DNA of 64,000 nucleotides from Anaerolineales bacterium (GTDB lineage Bacteria; Chloroflexota; Anaerolineae; Anaerolineales; UBA4823), in contig JAGVAD010000008.1 in the NCBI GenBank assembly GCA_020060465.1, positions 33,048 through 97,047 on the forward strand, read 5' to 3'. Below, in pieces: positions 25,793-32,896 of this stretch (the stretch's first letter is position 1; each line of letters starts with the position of its first letter). A program made the position numbers and the translations under genes. Below the pieces are notes generated by a model. It was not told the origin of the DNA, ran no database searches, and was given only the letters and a program-made list of their open reading frames with translations.

Positions 25793-26868
25793 TCAGGAAA
25801 CTTACACTTAGCGGCGATCATCTTAGCATGGGACGCCAGCACGCAGCTCAGGTCAGCGACTTAAAATTACAAGTTGCGTCGGTAATAGATCGCCGACTGG
25901 CCGATATGGAAAATCTGCCGGCTGAGGCGATTCAACTAACACGCGATATCGTTGATCTATGGGAGATTAATGCCAGACCAACACTTGACATGTTGAGAGG
26001 TATCGCAGAAGTATTGGGATTTGAATGGGAAGTCTATTTGCGTTATACGCTGGCTTCCTTCCTGACGGACTGGTATCGGCGCGCGCCGGCCACCGAGGGC
26101 TGCACGGTCTGGGCAGTGGCCGCGCCTAAAACCAAACCCGAATTGCCCATGCTGGCCAAAAACCGCGACTACCGACCTGAGCACTTGAGCCTACAATGCC
26201 TGGCTTGGGCGCAACCAGATCATGCTTATCGTTATATCTACCTAACCAGCGCTGCCAGCCCAGGCGTGTTTAGCTCTGGTATAAATGAAAGGGGACTAGC
26301 AGTGGCTGATACACACGTTCAGTCGCTGAATATTGGCCCAGGCATTCCACGCTACGCGGCAATGATGGAAATTCTGGAAAAGCACGATCGAGTGAGGTCG
26401 GCGCTCGATTATCTCAAAGAAATCCAGCATTTAGGCGATGGCAACCTGGTTTTGCTCGATGCCGAGGGCGATATGGCGGTCGTAGAGGCCGGCCACTCCG
26501 GGGCTCAAGTTATCCATCCTTATGAAGGTTGCGTAGTCGCGACCAATCACTATGTATCCATTCCACTATGTGATCAGTGGGTAGACAATAGTCAGGAGAG
26601 ATTACGCGGCAATTCACTTGCCCGAAATGCGCGCGTTACGGCTGCTTTGCGCGCTCCTCATCAAGAAATAGATCTGGATTGGACGATGCGCCTGTTGCAA
26701 GCGCATGGCTCATATTTAGATTCTATTTGCCGACATGAGACTCTAGAAGCTCACACAGCCACGATTGCCTCAACGATTTATCTGCCAGTTCAGAAGCAAC
26801 TCTATCTGGCGAACGGGCTGCCCTGCCAGGAGACGTATCAGGCATTCTCGCTTTTCGGGGAATTTTAA
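25789..26868 (+). CDS. C45-type Ntn hydrolase / acyltransferase-like protein
   Basis: 359 residues from a TTG at 25789, preceded by AAGGAG ten bases upstream and overlapping the stop of the ATPase gene. Family signs: a helical propeptide-like N-terminus, EGCTVWAV with the presumed nucleophile Cys105 exposed after self-cleavage, AKNRDYRPE (the NxD pair), FSSGINERGLAVADTHVQS and VATNHYV. The family (acyl-CoA:6-aminopenicillanate acyltransferase, C45) includes amide hydrolases acting on N-acyl amino acids and related compounds. No signal peptide, so it should act inside the cell on material brought in by the adjacent importer. Substrate inferred only. Confidence 0.82.
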   Translation: MIRKLTLSGDHLSMGRQHAAQVSDLKLQVASVIDRRLADMENLPAEAIQLTRDIVDLWEINARPTLDMLRGIAEVLGFEWEVYLRYTLASFLTDWYRRAPATEGCTVWAVAAPKTKPELPMLAKNRDYRPEHLSLQCLAWAQPDHAYRYIYLTSAASPGVFSSGINERGLAVADTHVQSLNIGPGIPRYAAMMEILEKHDRVRSALDYLKEIQHLGDGNLVLLDAEGDMAVVEAGHSGAQVIHPYEGCVVATNHYVSIPLCDQWVDNSQERLRGNSLARNARVTAALRAPHQEIDLDWTMRLLQAHGSYLDSICRHETLEAHTATIASTIYLPVQKQLYLANGLPCQETYQAFSLFGEF

Positions 26869-26913
26869 ACTCCAAAAAGAAATTTCACCATTCTCAATGG
26901 GGAATTTTGTGCT

Positions 26914-26937
26914 AAAATAGAATATATGTTCTATTTT
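26914..26937. promoter_or_regulatory. 24-base palindrome (SOS-box-like)
   Basis: Arms AAAATAGAA and TTCTATTTT flank an ATATATG-like core, with one mismatched pair in 24 bases. The left arm forms part of TGCTAAAAT, a plausible extended -10. The GAA...TTC core is reminiscent of LexA sites of Gram-positive type, but the consensus for this group is not known to me. It lies 53 bases before the M23 gene. Confidence 0.45.
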
Positions 26938-26989
26938 CGACGCAATCGAGCGGAGATTTGCCGTTATAATTTATCGGCAGCTCAAGAGA

Positions 26990-27625
26990 ATGGATAGAAA
27001 AATGTACCGCGAACGTGTGGATGAATTGACCATTGTCGCCCTCGCCTTCCTGGCGTTCATTGGCTTTAACATCGTGCGCGACCAGGGCTGGCTGGGCGGG
27101 TTATTCGATTTTAATAGCCAGCCGGCGGCGCGGGTTGAAAGCGCGGTAGACGCTCGCTCGGCTGAGGCTGCATCTATGCAGTTATCCGCAACGCCTGATA
27201 TGCAGCTCACATACGATCCGGCGGCGATCGCCTATCCCTATGAGCACTTCACGCTCACGCAGGGGCCTCATGGCGTAGATTACGGTCATTTTGCCATTGA
27301 TCTGACGGCGGGGAAGGGCGCGACCATCCAATCGCCGATTAATGGGGTGATTACGGGGCGAACGATTGACGAATACGGCAACACTGTTTTGGTGATCGAA
27401 AACGAACGCTACGCCATTACCCTCATGCATGGCTTATACACCGTCCAAATTGGGGAGTTCGTTTCTCTTGGCCAACCCATTGGTCAAGAAAGCAACCAGG
27501 GCTATACCATCGGTGCGGATGGGCTGACCTGCGCCGGGCGCGATTGCGGCTACCACACGCACATGAATATCTTTGATAAACAGTTGGGGACAAATGTAAA
27601 TCCGCTGGAGGTTCTGCCGCGCTAA
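26990..27625 (+). CDS. M23 (LytM-like) membrane-anchored peptidase
   Basis: 211 residues. A single N-terminal membrane segment (about 14-33) would anchor the protein, with residues 80-211 outside. The LytM/M23 zinc site is visible: HFAIDLTAGKGATI (His and Asp ligands) and, near the C-terminus, HTHMNIFD (HxH). A glycine-rich hairpin motif INGVIT...YGNTVLVIEN lies between. It probably cleaves peptidoglycan cross-links or acts on a peptide substrate. GAGA precedes the ATG. A disulphide-capable insert (LTCAGRDCGYH) sits just before the second motif, which is somewhat unusual. Confidence 0.82.
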   Translation: MDRKMYRERVDELTIVALAFLAFIGFNIVRDQGWLGGLFDFNSQPAARVESAVDARSAEAASMQLSATPDMQLTYDPAAIAYPYEHFTLTQGPHGVDYGHFAIDLTAGKGATIQSPINGVITGRTIDEYGNTVLVIENERYAITLMHGLYTVQIGEFVSLGQPIGQESNQGYTIGADGLTCAGRDCGYHTHMNIFDKQLGTNVNPLEVLPR

Positions 27626-27806
27626 GCAGCACTTTGCGAAAACACACGCCAGGTTGCAGCGCGTTGTTTCCACCGTTTCTTCAGGTGTTTCATTTTCCGC
27701 GCGACCCATATATGCCGCAGGTGCGGCGCACCTGAGCAGCTTATCTTCGATCTGGGAAATTGGCGCAGAAATGATCAAATCGGAATCCGCCGGATACGCT
27801 TTATTG

Positions 27807-27815
27807 TGGTATACT
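27807..27815 (+). promoter_or_regulatory. extended -10 promoter of the helicase gene
   Basis: TGG followed by TATACT, with no convincing -35. The transcript would have a leader of about 95 bases containing a small hairpin (CAGGC/GCCTG near 27868-27885). The rest of 27626-27914 (289 bases) shows nothing else. Long leaders are common for cold-induced helicase genes, but this is inference. Confidence 0.45.
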
Positions 27816-27914
27816 AGCTCGTCTCCTCCGTAATTGGATCAATCTAATCCACTTACTTGTGCAGACAGGCCGGGTTCTGCCTGGCTTAATCTTGGATTTT
27901 CATAAGGATGTTTC

Positions 27915-29141
27915 GTGAGTTTCGATATTTTTAATTTCCACCCGCAAATTCATGCGGGTATTGCAAAGGCGGGTTTTACCACCCCCACCCCGATCCAGCT
28001 TCAGGCAATCCCACCCATCTTGGGCGGTCAGGATGTGCTTGGCCTGGCTCAAACCGGCACGGGAAAGACGGCTGCGTTTGTCTTGCCCATTTTACAACAC
28101 CTGCTTCGGGGGCCACGCCGTAAATTGCGCGCCCTGATCCTCTCGCCCACACGCGAGCTGGCTGAACAAAGCCACAACGCTATTCAATTGCTCGGCCGTC
28201 AGACCGGGCTGCGCAGCCTGACCATCTATGGCGGGGTCAGTGCAACACCGCAGATCAAAGGGCTGCGCGCCGGCGCTGAGATCGCTGTCGCCTGCCCGGG
28301 ACGCCTGCTGGATCTGCTGGGTCAGCGCGTAGTTGACCTGCGTTCGGTCGAGATCGTCGTTCTGGACGAAGCTGACCGCATGTTCGACATGGGTTTTCTA
28401 CCCGATATTCGGCGTATTCTGGCTGCCCTGCCAGCAGAGCGTCAGATGTTGTTTTTCTCCGCCACCATGCCGGACGCCATCCGTAACCTGGCGACCGAGA
28501 TGCTGCGGAACCCCGTAACTATCGAGATCGGCGCTTCGCAACCCGTTGAGACCATCAGCCACGCGCTGATCCCCGCTGACCCCAACCGCAAGACAGAGAT
28601 GCTGCTGGCTTTACTGAAACAGGTGGACAGCGATCAGGTTTTGGTCTTTGCGCGCACCAAGCGTCGCGCCCAAAAACTCGCCGGACAGCTTGTCAAAGCT
28701 GGCCTGTCCGCCGCAGCCTTAGAAGGCGATATGACGCAAAGCAAGCGTCAGCAGGCGATGGAGCGTTTTAGAAATGGGCGGGTGCGCGTCCTGGTAGCCA
28801 CAGACATCGCCGCTCGCGGCATTGATGTTGTGCAAATCACCCACGTCATCAACTATGATTTACCCGATACCGCCGAGGCGTACACGCACCGCATCGGACG
28901 CACGGGGCGCATGGCGCGCAGCGGCGCGGCGTTCTCTTTGGTGACTCAACAAGATTTACCCATGGTGCGCACCATCGAGAGGCTGTTGAATTATCGGCTG
29001 GAACGCCGCGAATTGGAAGGATTCGATACCCCACCGCTGGTTGAACGCCCTACAACCGTGAGCTATCGTTTCCAATCGTCCAAATCCGCCCCCATCATGG
29101 CGCCCAAGCCCTCACGGCGGCGGGCATTCAGGATGGCCTGA
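27915..29141 (+). CDS. DEAD-box RNA helicase
   Basis: 408 residues, GTG start behind AAGGATG. All superfamily 2 motifs are present: Q motif (TPTPIQLQAI), I AQTGTGKT, Ia PTRELAEQ, GGVSATPQ, II DEAD, III SAT, then the second RecA domain with VFARTKRRA, ATDIAARGIDV and HRIGRTGRMARSG. The short C-terminal tail is basic. It is closest in layout to RhlE/CsdA-like ATP-dependent RNA helicases involved in ribosome assembly and RNA turnover. Monocistronic, convergent with glmS across a shared terminator. Confidence 0.95.
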   Translation: MSFDIFNFHPQIHAGIAKAGFTTPTPIQLQAIPPILGGQDVLGLAQTGTGKTAAFVLPILQHLLRGPRRKLRALILSPTRELAEQSHNAIQLLGRQTGLRSLTIYGGVSATPQIKGLRAGAEIAVACPGRLLDLLGQRVVDLRSVEIVVLDEADRMFDMGFLPDIRRILAALPAERQMLFFSATMPDAIRNLATEMLRNPVTIEIGASQPVETISHALIPADPNRKTEMLLALLKQVDSDQVLVFARTKRRAQKLAGQLVKAGLSAAALEGDMTQSKRQQAMERFRNGRVRVLVATDIAARGIDVVQITHVINYDLPDTAEAYTHRIGRTGRMARSGAAFSLVTQQDLPMVRTIERLLNYRLERRELEGFDTPPLVERPTTVSYRFQSSKSAPIMAPKPSRRRAFRMA

Positions 29142-29213
29142 GCGGCTCATTTCCAACCTGCGGGCGTTCATAACCTGGCTATCTGAAGGTTAACAATTAC
29201 CCTGTAGTAGAAA

Positions 29214-29246
29214 AAAACGGGATGCCCATCCGCAGCATCCCGTTTT
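29214..29246. terminator. bidirectional intrinsic terminator
   Basis: A perfect 12-base-pair stem, AAAACGGGATGC with GCATCCCGTTTT, and a 9-base loop. It has A runs on one side and T runs on the other, so it can end both the helicase transcript (plus) and the glmS transcript (minus). Confidence 0.9.
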
Positions 29247-29264
29247 GCGTCTGATCTTACGCTC

Positions 29265-31109
29265 CTATTCTACGGTAACGCTTTTCGCTAGGTTTCTGGG
29301 TTGATCTACATCCAGGCCGCGCAGAGCGGCGATGTGATAAGCCAACAGTTGTAGCGGAATCACCGCAGTCACCGGGCTGAGCATCCAGGGCGTCTCCGGC
29401 AGCCACAGTACATAGTCGGCGATGTCGGCAATGCGCTCATCGCCATCGGTAGCAACCGCCACAACCAGCCCGCCGCGCGCTTTCGCCTGTTCGATCTGGC
29501 TGAACATCTTGTCGTACCACGGGTCGCGCGGGGCAATCACCACCACCGGCATTTCACGGTCAACCAGGGCGATCGGCCCGTGTTTCATCTCGCCCGCCGG
29601 ATAGCCCTCGGCATGGATGTAGGAAATCTCTTTCAGCTTGAGCGCCCCCTCGTACGCCGTAGGCATATTAATGCCCCGCCCCAAATACAGGCAATGCTGC
29701 ACGTCCTTGAGGGCATAAGCCACTTTCTCGACCTCCGGCTCGCGATCCAGGCAGCGCCCGGCGAGATCTGGGATCAAGCGCAGGTCGGCTACCAGCCTCC
29801 GGCGAGACCCCGCATCCAGGGTTCCGCGCAGATCGCCGAGCAGGATGGCTAACATGTACAAATCCACCAGCGGAGCTGTATATGCCTTGGTGGAGGCCAC
29901 CCCGATCTCTGGCCCACTTTGCATCGAGATATAACCGTCCGCCAGGCGCATGGCCTGCGAGCCAATGGCATTGACAATAGACCATAACAGAGCGCCTTTA
30001 CGCCGCGCTTCCTCCATCGCCGCCAGGGTATCCGCCGTTTCGCCGGATTGACTGATCGCCAGGACAACCGTATCTCGATCAACGATTGGATCGCGGTAAC
30101 GAAACTCAGAAGCGATATCCACCTCCACCGGGATGCGGGCGATGCGCTCGATGAGCACCTTTCCCACCATACCGGCGTGCGCCGCCGTCCCGCAGGCAGT
30201 GATAAAAATCTTTTTGATCTGGCGGGCGCGCTCCAGGGTGAGATTCAGTTCAGGCAGGCGAACGCCATGCCCATTTTCGAAATCCACCCGCCCGGCGATG
30301 GTATCGGTCAACGAACGCACCTGCTCGTGAATTTCCTTAGCCATGAAGTGACGATATTCACCCTTCTCGGCGGATACCGGATCCCAGGGCACATTGTGGA
30401 TTTCAAATTCGACAGGTTCGCCGTCCAGCGTCTGCACCTGGACGCCCTGACGGGTAACCACCGCCATCTGGCGCGATTCCAGAAACACCACCTTGCGGGT
30501 GTGCTCCAGGATGGCGGGCAGATCGGAGGCAACGAACATCTCGTCCTGACCATAGCCGATAACCACACCGCCAGCGTTGCCAATGCGAGCGGCGATGATC
30601 TTATCCGCCTCGCGGGTCGAAAGCACAACAATTCCGTGCGCCCCTTTCAAATGCCCCAACGCCAGGCGCACAGCGTGGCTCAAATCGTTCGTCGTCGAAA
30701 GATACCGCTCGATCAAGTGTACGATCACTTCCGTGTCGGTGTCGGAGTTGAAGACAGCTCCCTCATCGCGCAATTCCTGACGCAGCTCAAGGAAGTTTTC
30801 AACAATGCCGTTATGCACCACCACCACCTCGCCGGTCATGCCCAAATGGGGATGGGCGTTGCGCGCGCTGGGTTCGCCATGCGTCGCCCAACGAGTGTGC
30901 CCAATGCCCACATGGCCTTGCAGGGGCGATTCGTCCACCAGGGTTTGTAAACGGGAAAGCTTCCCCGCGTCGCGGCGGATCTGGATGTGACCATCCTGCA
31001 ACACCGCCAAACCGGCAGAGTCGTAGCCACGATATTCCAGACGTTTCAGCCCATTGAGGATGATGGGCGTGGCGTCGCGCGGCCCAATATAGCCAACGAT
31101 TCCACACAT
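29265..31109 (-). CDS. glmS: glutamine--fructose-6-phosphate aminotransferase
   Basis: 614 residues. Makes glucosamine-6-phosphate from fructose-6-phosphate and glutamine, the first step to UDP-GlcNAc and cell wall. The N-terminal glutaminase domain begins MCGIVGYIG, with Cys2 as nucleophile after Met removal. GHTRWATHG and VVVHNGIVEN follow. Two SIS domains carry FITACGTAAHAGM, ISQSGETADTL and the C-terminal LAKSVTVE. Length matches bacterial GlmS. GGAGGG precedes the ATG. The ~330-base leader carries a probable glmS ribozyme, so feedback by glucosamine-6-phosphate is expected. Confidence 0.98.
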   Translation of the reverse strand: MCGIVGYIGPRDATPIILNGLKRLEYRGYDSAGLAVLQDGHIQIRRDAGKLSRLQTLVDESPLQGHVGIGHTRWATHGEPSARNAHPHLGMTGEVVVVHNGIVENFLELRQELRDEGAVFNSDTDTEVIVHLIERYLSTTNDLSHAVRLALGHLKGAHGIVVLSTREADKIIAARIGNAGGVVIGYGQDEMFVASDLPAILEHTRKVVFLESRQMAVVTRQGVQVQTLDGEPVEFEIHNVPWDPVSAEKGEYRHFMAKEIHEQVRSLTDTIAGRVDFENGHGVRLPELNLTLERARQIKKIFITACGTAAHAGMVGKVLIERIARIPVEVDIASEFRYRDPIVDRDTVVLAISQSGETADTLAAMEEARRKGALLWSIVNAIGSQAMRLADGYISMQSGPEIGVASTKAYTAPLVDLYMLAILLGDLRGTLDAGSRRRLVADLRLIPDLAGRCLDREPEVEKVAYALKDVQHCLYLGRGINMPTAYEGALKLKEISYIHAEGYPAGEMKHGPIALVDREMPVVVIAPRDPWYDKMFSQIEQAKARGGLVVAVATDGDERIADIADYVLWLPETPWMLSPVTAVIPLQLLAYHIAALRGLDVDQPRNLAKSVTVE

Positions 31110-31254
31110 AGGGTTCCCTCCAAAAAGTGTATTTTAGGCGAGGCGACAACGACCGACGCACGCCAGCGTGTCGCATCGCGCTTAAAATTTCCCGCTCCCT
31201 ATGTTTTTGCCTGCGCTGTCGCCGGCGCAGTGTTGTCACAGGGTTAAAAATCTG

Positions 31255-31436
31255 GAGGGAAAGATGACGGGCGGCGGGCGCCCGGAAGGCTTCCGCTGAT
31301 CTTTCGATTTTCCAAGCCGGTGAATTTTGTTGGAATTCTACCGCCTGTTAGCCTGCCCTCGCGGACAGGAACCTTCATCCTCGTCAACTGGCAGACGGCA
31401 ACGCTTGTGAGCAAACCGCGCACCAGTCCCTGCGCT
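31255..31436 (-). ncRNA. glmS ribozyme: glmS self-cleaving ribozyme/riboswitch
   Basis: On the minus strand, in the glmS leader. AGCGCAGGGACU (31436 downward) matches the conserved 5' end AGCGCCAGAACU; cleavage would fall between A31436 and G31435. A P2 arm then runs to CCAGUUGACGAGG (core AGUUGACGAGG at 31389-31379), the most conserved block of the class. Next come AGGUU, a hairpin CCUG...CAGG (P3.1 position), GGCGG (31345-31341), and UUCACCGGCUU closing the P3-like and P4-like stems (GGCUU with AAGCC at 31292-31288). The 3' border is approximate. Binding glucosamine-6-phosphate should trigger cleavage and lower GlmS synthesis. Confidence 0.8.
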
Positions 31437-31493
31437 ATCTTTCCCACTTCAAATGGTTCGAAACACCTCCTGTACTTGAAGCATTAGTTCGCA

Positions 31494-31539
31494 ATTATAC
31501 CGTAATTTGGCGGTTGCCCGGCGCGCCCAATAGTATAAT
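31494..31539. promoter_or_regulatory. back-to-back -10 elements for glmS and the downstream operon
   Basis: TATAAT on the minus strand (31499-31494) points at glmS, about 58 bases before the ribozyme cleavage site. TATAAT on the plus strand (31534-31539) points at the thioesterase gene. -35 elements are weak for both. No gene lies in 31110-31563 apart from the ribozyme. Confidence 0.5.
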
Positions 31540-31566
31540 CTAGAAATAAGGAGATGTGTTCCATTG

Positions 31567-32052
31567 ATGAACAAACAACCCAATTCACGTCATTGCTTTG
31601 TTTGCGGCGTTGAAAACCCTTATGGTTTGAAATTGAAATTCTACGAAACCGCCCCAGGAGAAGTTGCGGCGGATATTTGCCTGCCAGAGACCTATCAGGG
31701 CTATCCTGGCATTGTGCACGGCGGGATCATTGCCGCCATGCTGGACGAAGCTGCAGGGCGCTCTCAGATGGGCGACAGCGGCGAGCCGCGCTTCATGTTC
31801 ACGGCGCGCCTGCAAATCAATTACCGCAGGAACGTGCCGGTGGGTCAGCCGTTGCGGTTGGTGGGCAAAGCCGGCGCCGCCAAGCGGCGTACGGCAACAG
31901 CAACCAGCGCCATCCTAAACCAGCAAGGCGAAGTGCTGGCGGATGCAGAAGCATTGCTGGTCAACGTGCCGAACGAAATGTTGGTCAATAGCAACCTGGA
32001 AACCCTGGGCTGGAAAGTATATCCCGATGAGCCAGACGGCGACAGATCATAG
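31567..32052 (+). CDS. PaaI-type hot-dog thioesterase
   Basis: 161 residues. The 4HBT hot-dog fold is recognised from HCFVCGVENPYGLKL at the N-terminus and GYPGIVHGGIIAAMLDEAAG (split: GYPGIVHGG, IIAAMLDEAAG), which holds the HGG loop and catalytic Asp. It should hydrolyse acyl- or aroyl-CoA thioesters. Start: ATG 31567 or the adjacent TTG 31564; AAGGAG ends at 31553. It begins the molybdenum-hydroxylase cluster, 12 bases before the FAD subunit gene. That suggests a CoA-ester substrate somewhere in the pathway, but this is weak. Confidence 0.85.
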   Translation: MNKQPNSRHCFVCGVENPYGLKLKFYETAPGEVAADICLPETYQGYPGIVHGGIIAAMLDEAAGRSQMGDSGEPRFMFTARLQINYRRNVPVGQPLRLVGKAGAAKRRTATATSAILNQQGEVLADAEALLVNVPNEMLVNSNLETLGWKVYPDEPDGDRS

Positions 32053-32064
32053 AGGAGAAATTCA

Positions 32065-32841
32065 ATGATCGTTGAATATCATCGTCCTGCAACTTTGGAG
32101 GAAGCGCTACGCTTATTGGAACGCAGCCAGCCGTTCACTGCGCCGCTGGGCGGCGGTACGGCGCTCAACCGCTTGATCCGAGGCGAGGCGGCTGTGGTGG
32201 ATTTACAAGCCTTGGGGCTGGATATTTTCCAAGCCCAGGGAAACTCACTGTTGTTGGGCGCCACGCTCAGCTTGCAAAAGCTGCTGGAGCAGCTTGGCGC
32301 GCAACCTATGGCGGGAGAATTGCGCAAAGTCATTTTGCACGAAGCAACTTATAACCTGCGCCAGGTCGCCACCGTGGCCGGTACGCTGGTCGCTGCCAGC
32401 GGTCGCTCGCCGTTTGCCACGGCATTACTGGCATTAGACGCCGAAATGACCCTGGCGCCCGGTGAAGAAATACTCAGCCTGGGAGATTTACTGCCATTGC
32501 GGACGGAACGGTTGCGCGGACGCCTGATCACTCAGGTGGCGCTGCCGCTGAACGCTCGCCTGGCTTATGAATACGTCGCCCGCACACCTGCCGACCAGCC
32601 CATTGTGTGCGCGGCGGCGGCATGTTGGCCTTCAGGACGCACTCGCGTTGCATTAGGTGGCTACGGCAGCGCACCCATGCTGGCGTTCGACGGCGGCGAA
32701 CCAGACGGGGCGGCGATGGCTGCCCGCAACGCCTACGCCGAGGCAGGCGACACATGGGCTTCCGCGGAATATCGCAGCGAAATCGCCGCCATGCTGGTCG
32801 AACGCTGCCTCGAAAAGATCAACAAGGCGCAAGAGGCTTGA
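32065..32841 (+). CDS. FAD-binding subunit of a molybdenum hydroxylase
   Basis: 258 residues, somewhat shorter than the usual ~280-290. Xanthine dehydrogenase/CO dehydrogenase medium-chain family: N-terminal EYHRPATLEEALRLL, FAD-loop PLGGGTALN, LGATLSLQKLLEQ, and ATYNLRQVATVAGTLVAAS, the second FAD motif. It relays electrons from [2Fe-2S] clusters to an acceptor. Natural partner: the fused [2Fe-2S]/Mo protein at 35841, two genes downstream. GAGGAG lies before the ATG. Confidence 0.88.
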   Translation: MIVEYHRPATLEEALRLLERSQPFTAPLGGGTALNRLIRGEAAVVDLQALGLDIFQAQGNSLLLGATLSLQKLLEQLGAQPMAGELRKVILHEATYNLRQVATVAGTLVAASGRSPFATALLALDAEMTLAPGEEILSLGDLLPLRTERLRGRLITQVALPLNARLAYEYVARTPADQPIVCAAAACWPSGRTRVALGGYGSAPMLAFDGGEPDGAAMAARNAYAEAGDTWASAEYRSEIAAMLVERCLEKINKAQEA

Positions 32842-32896
32842 GCCTTGATTGCCCAAGAGAGCGAAATATTCCATTCGATGACTATTCGAGGTTTTA

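Noticed and set aside
30048..30950. Plus-strand reading frame of 300 codons opposite glmS
   Set aside because: Antisense to an unmistakable glmS; composition is typical of a shadow frame.
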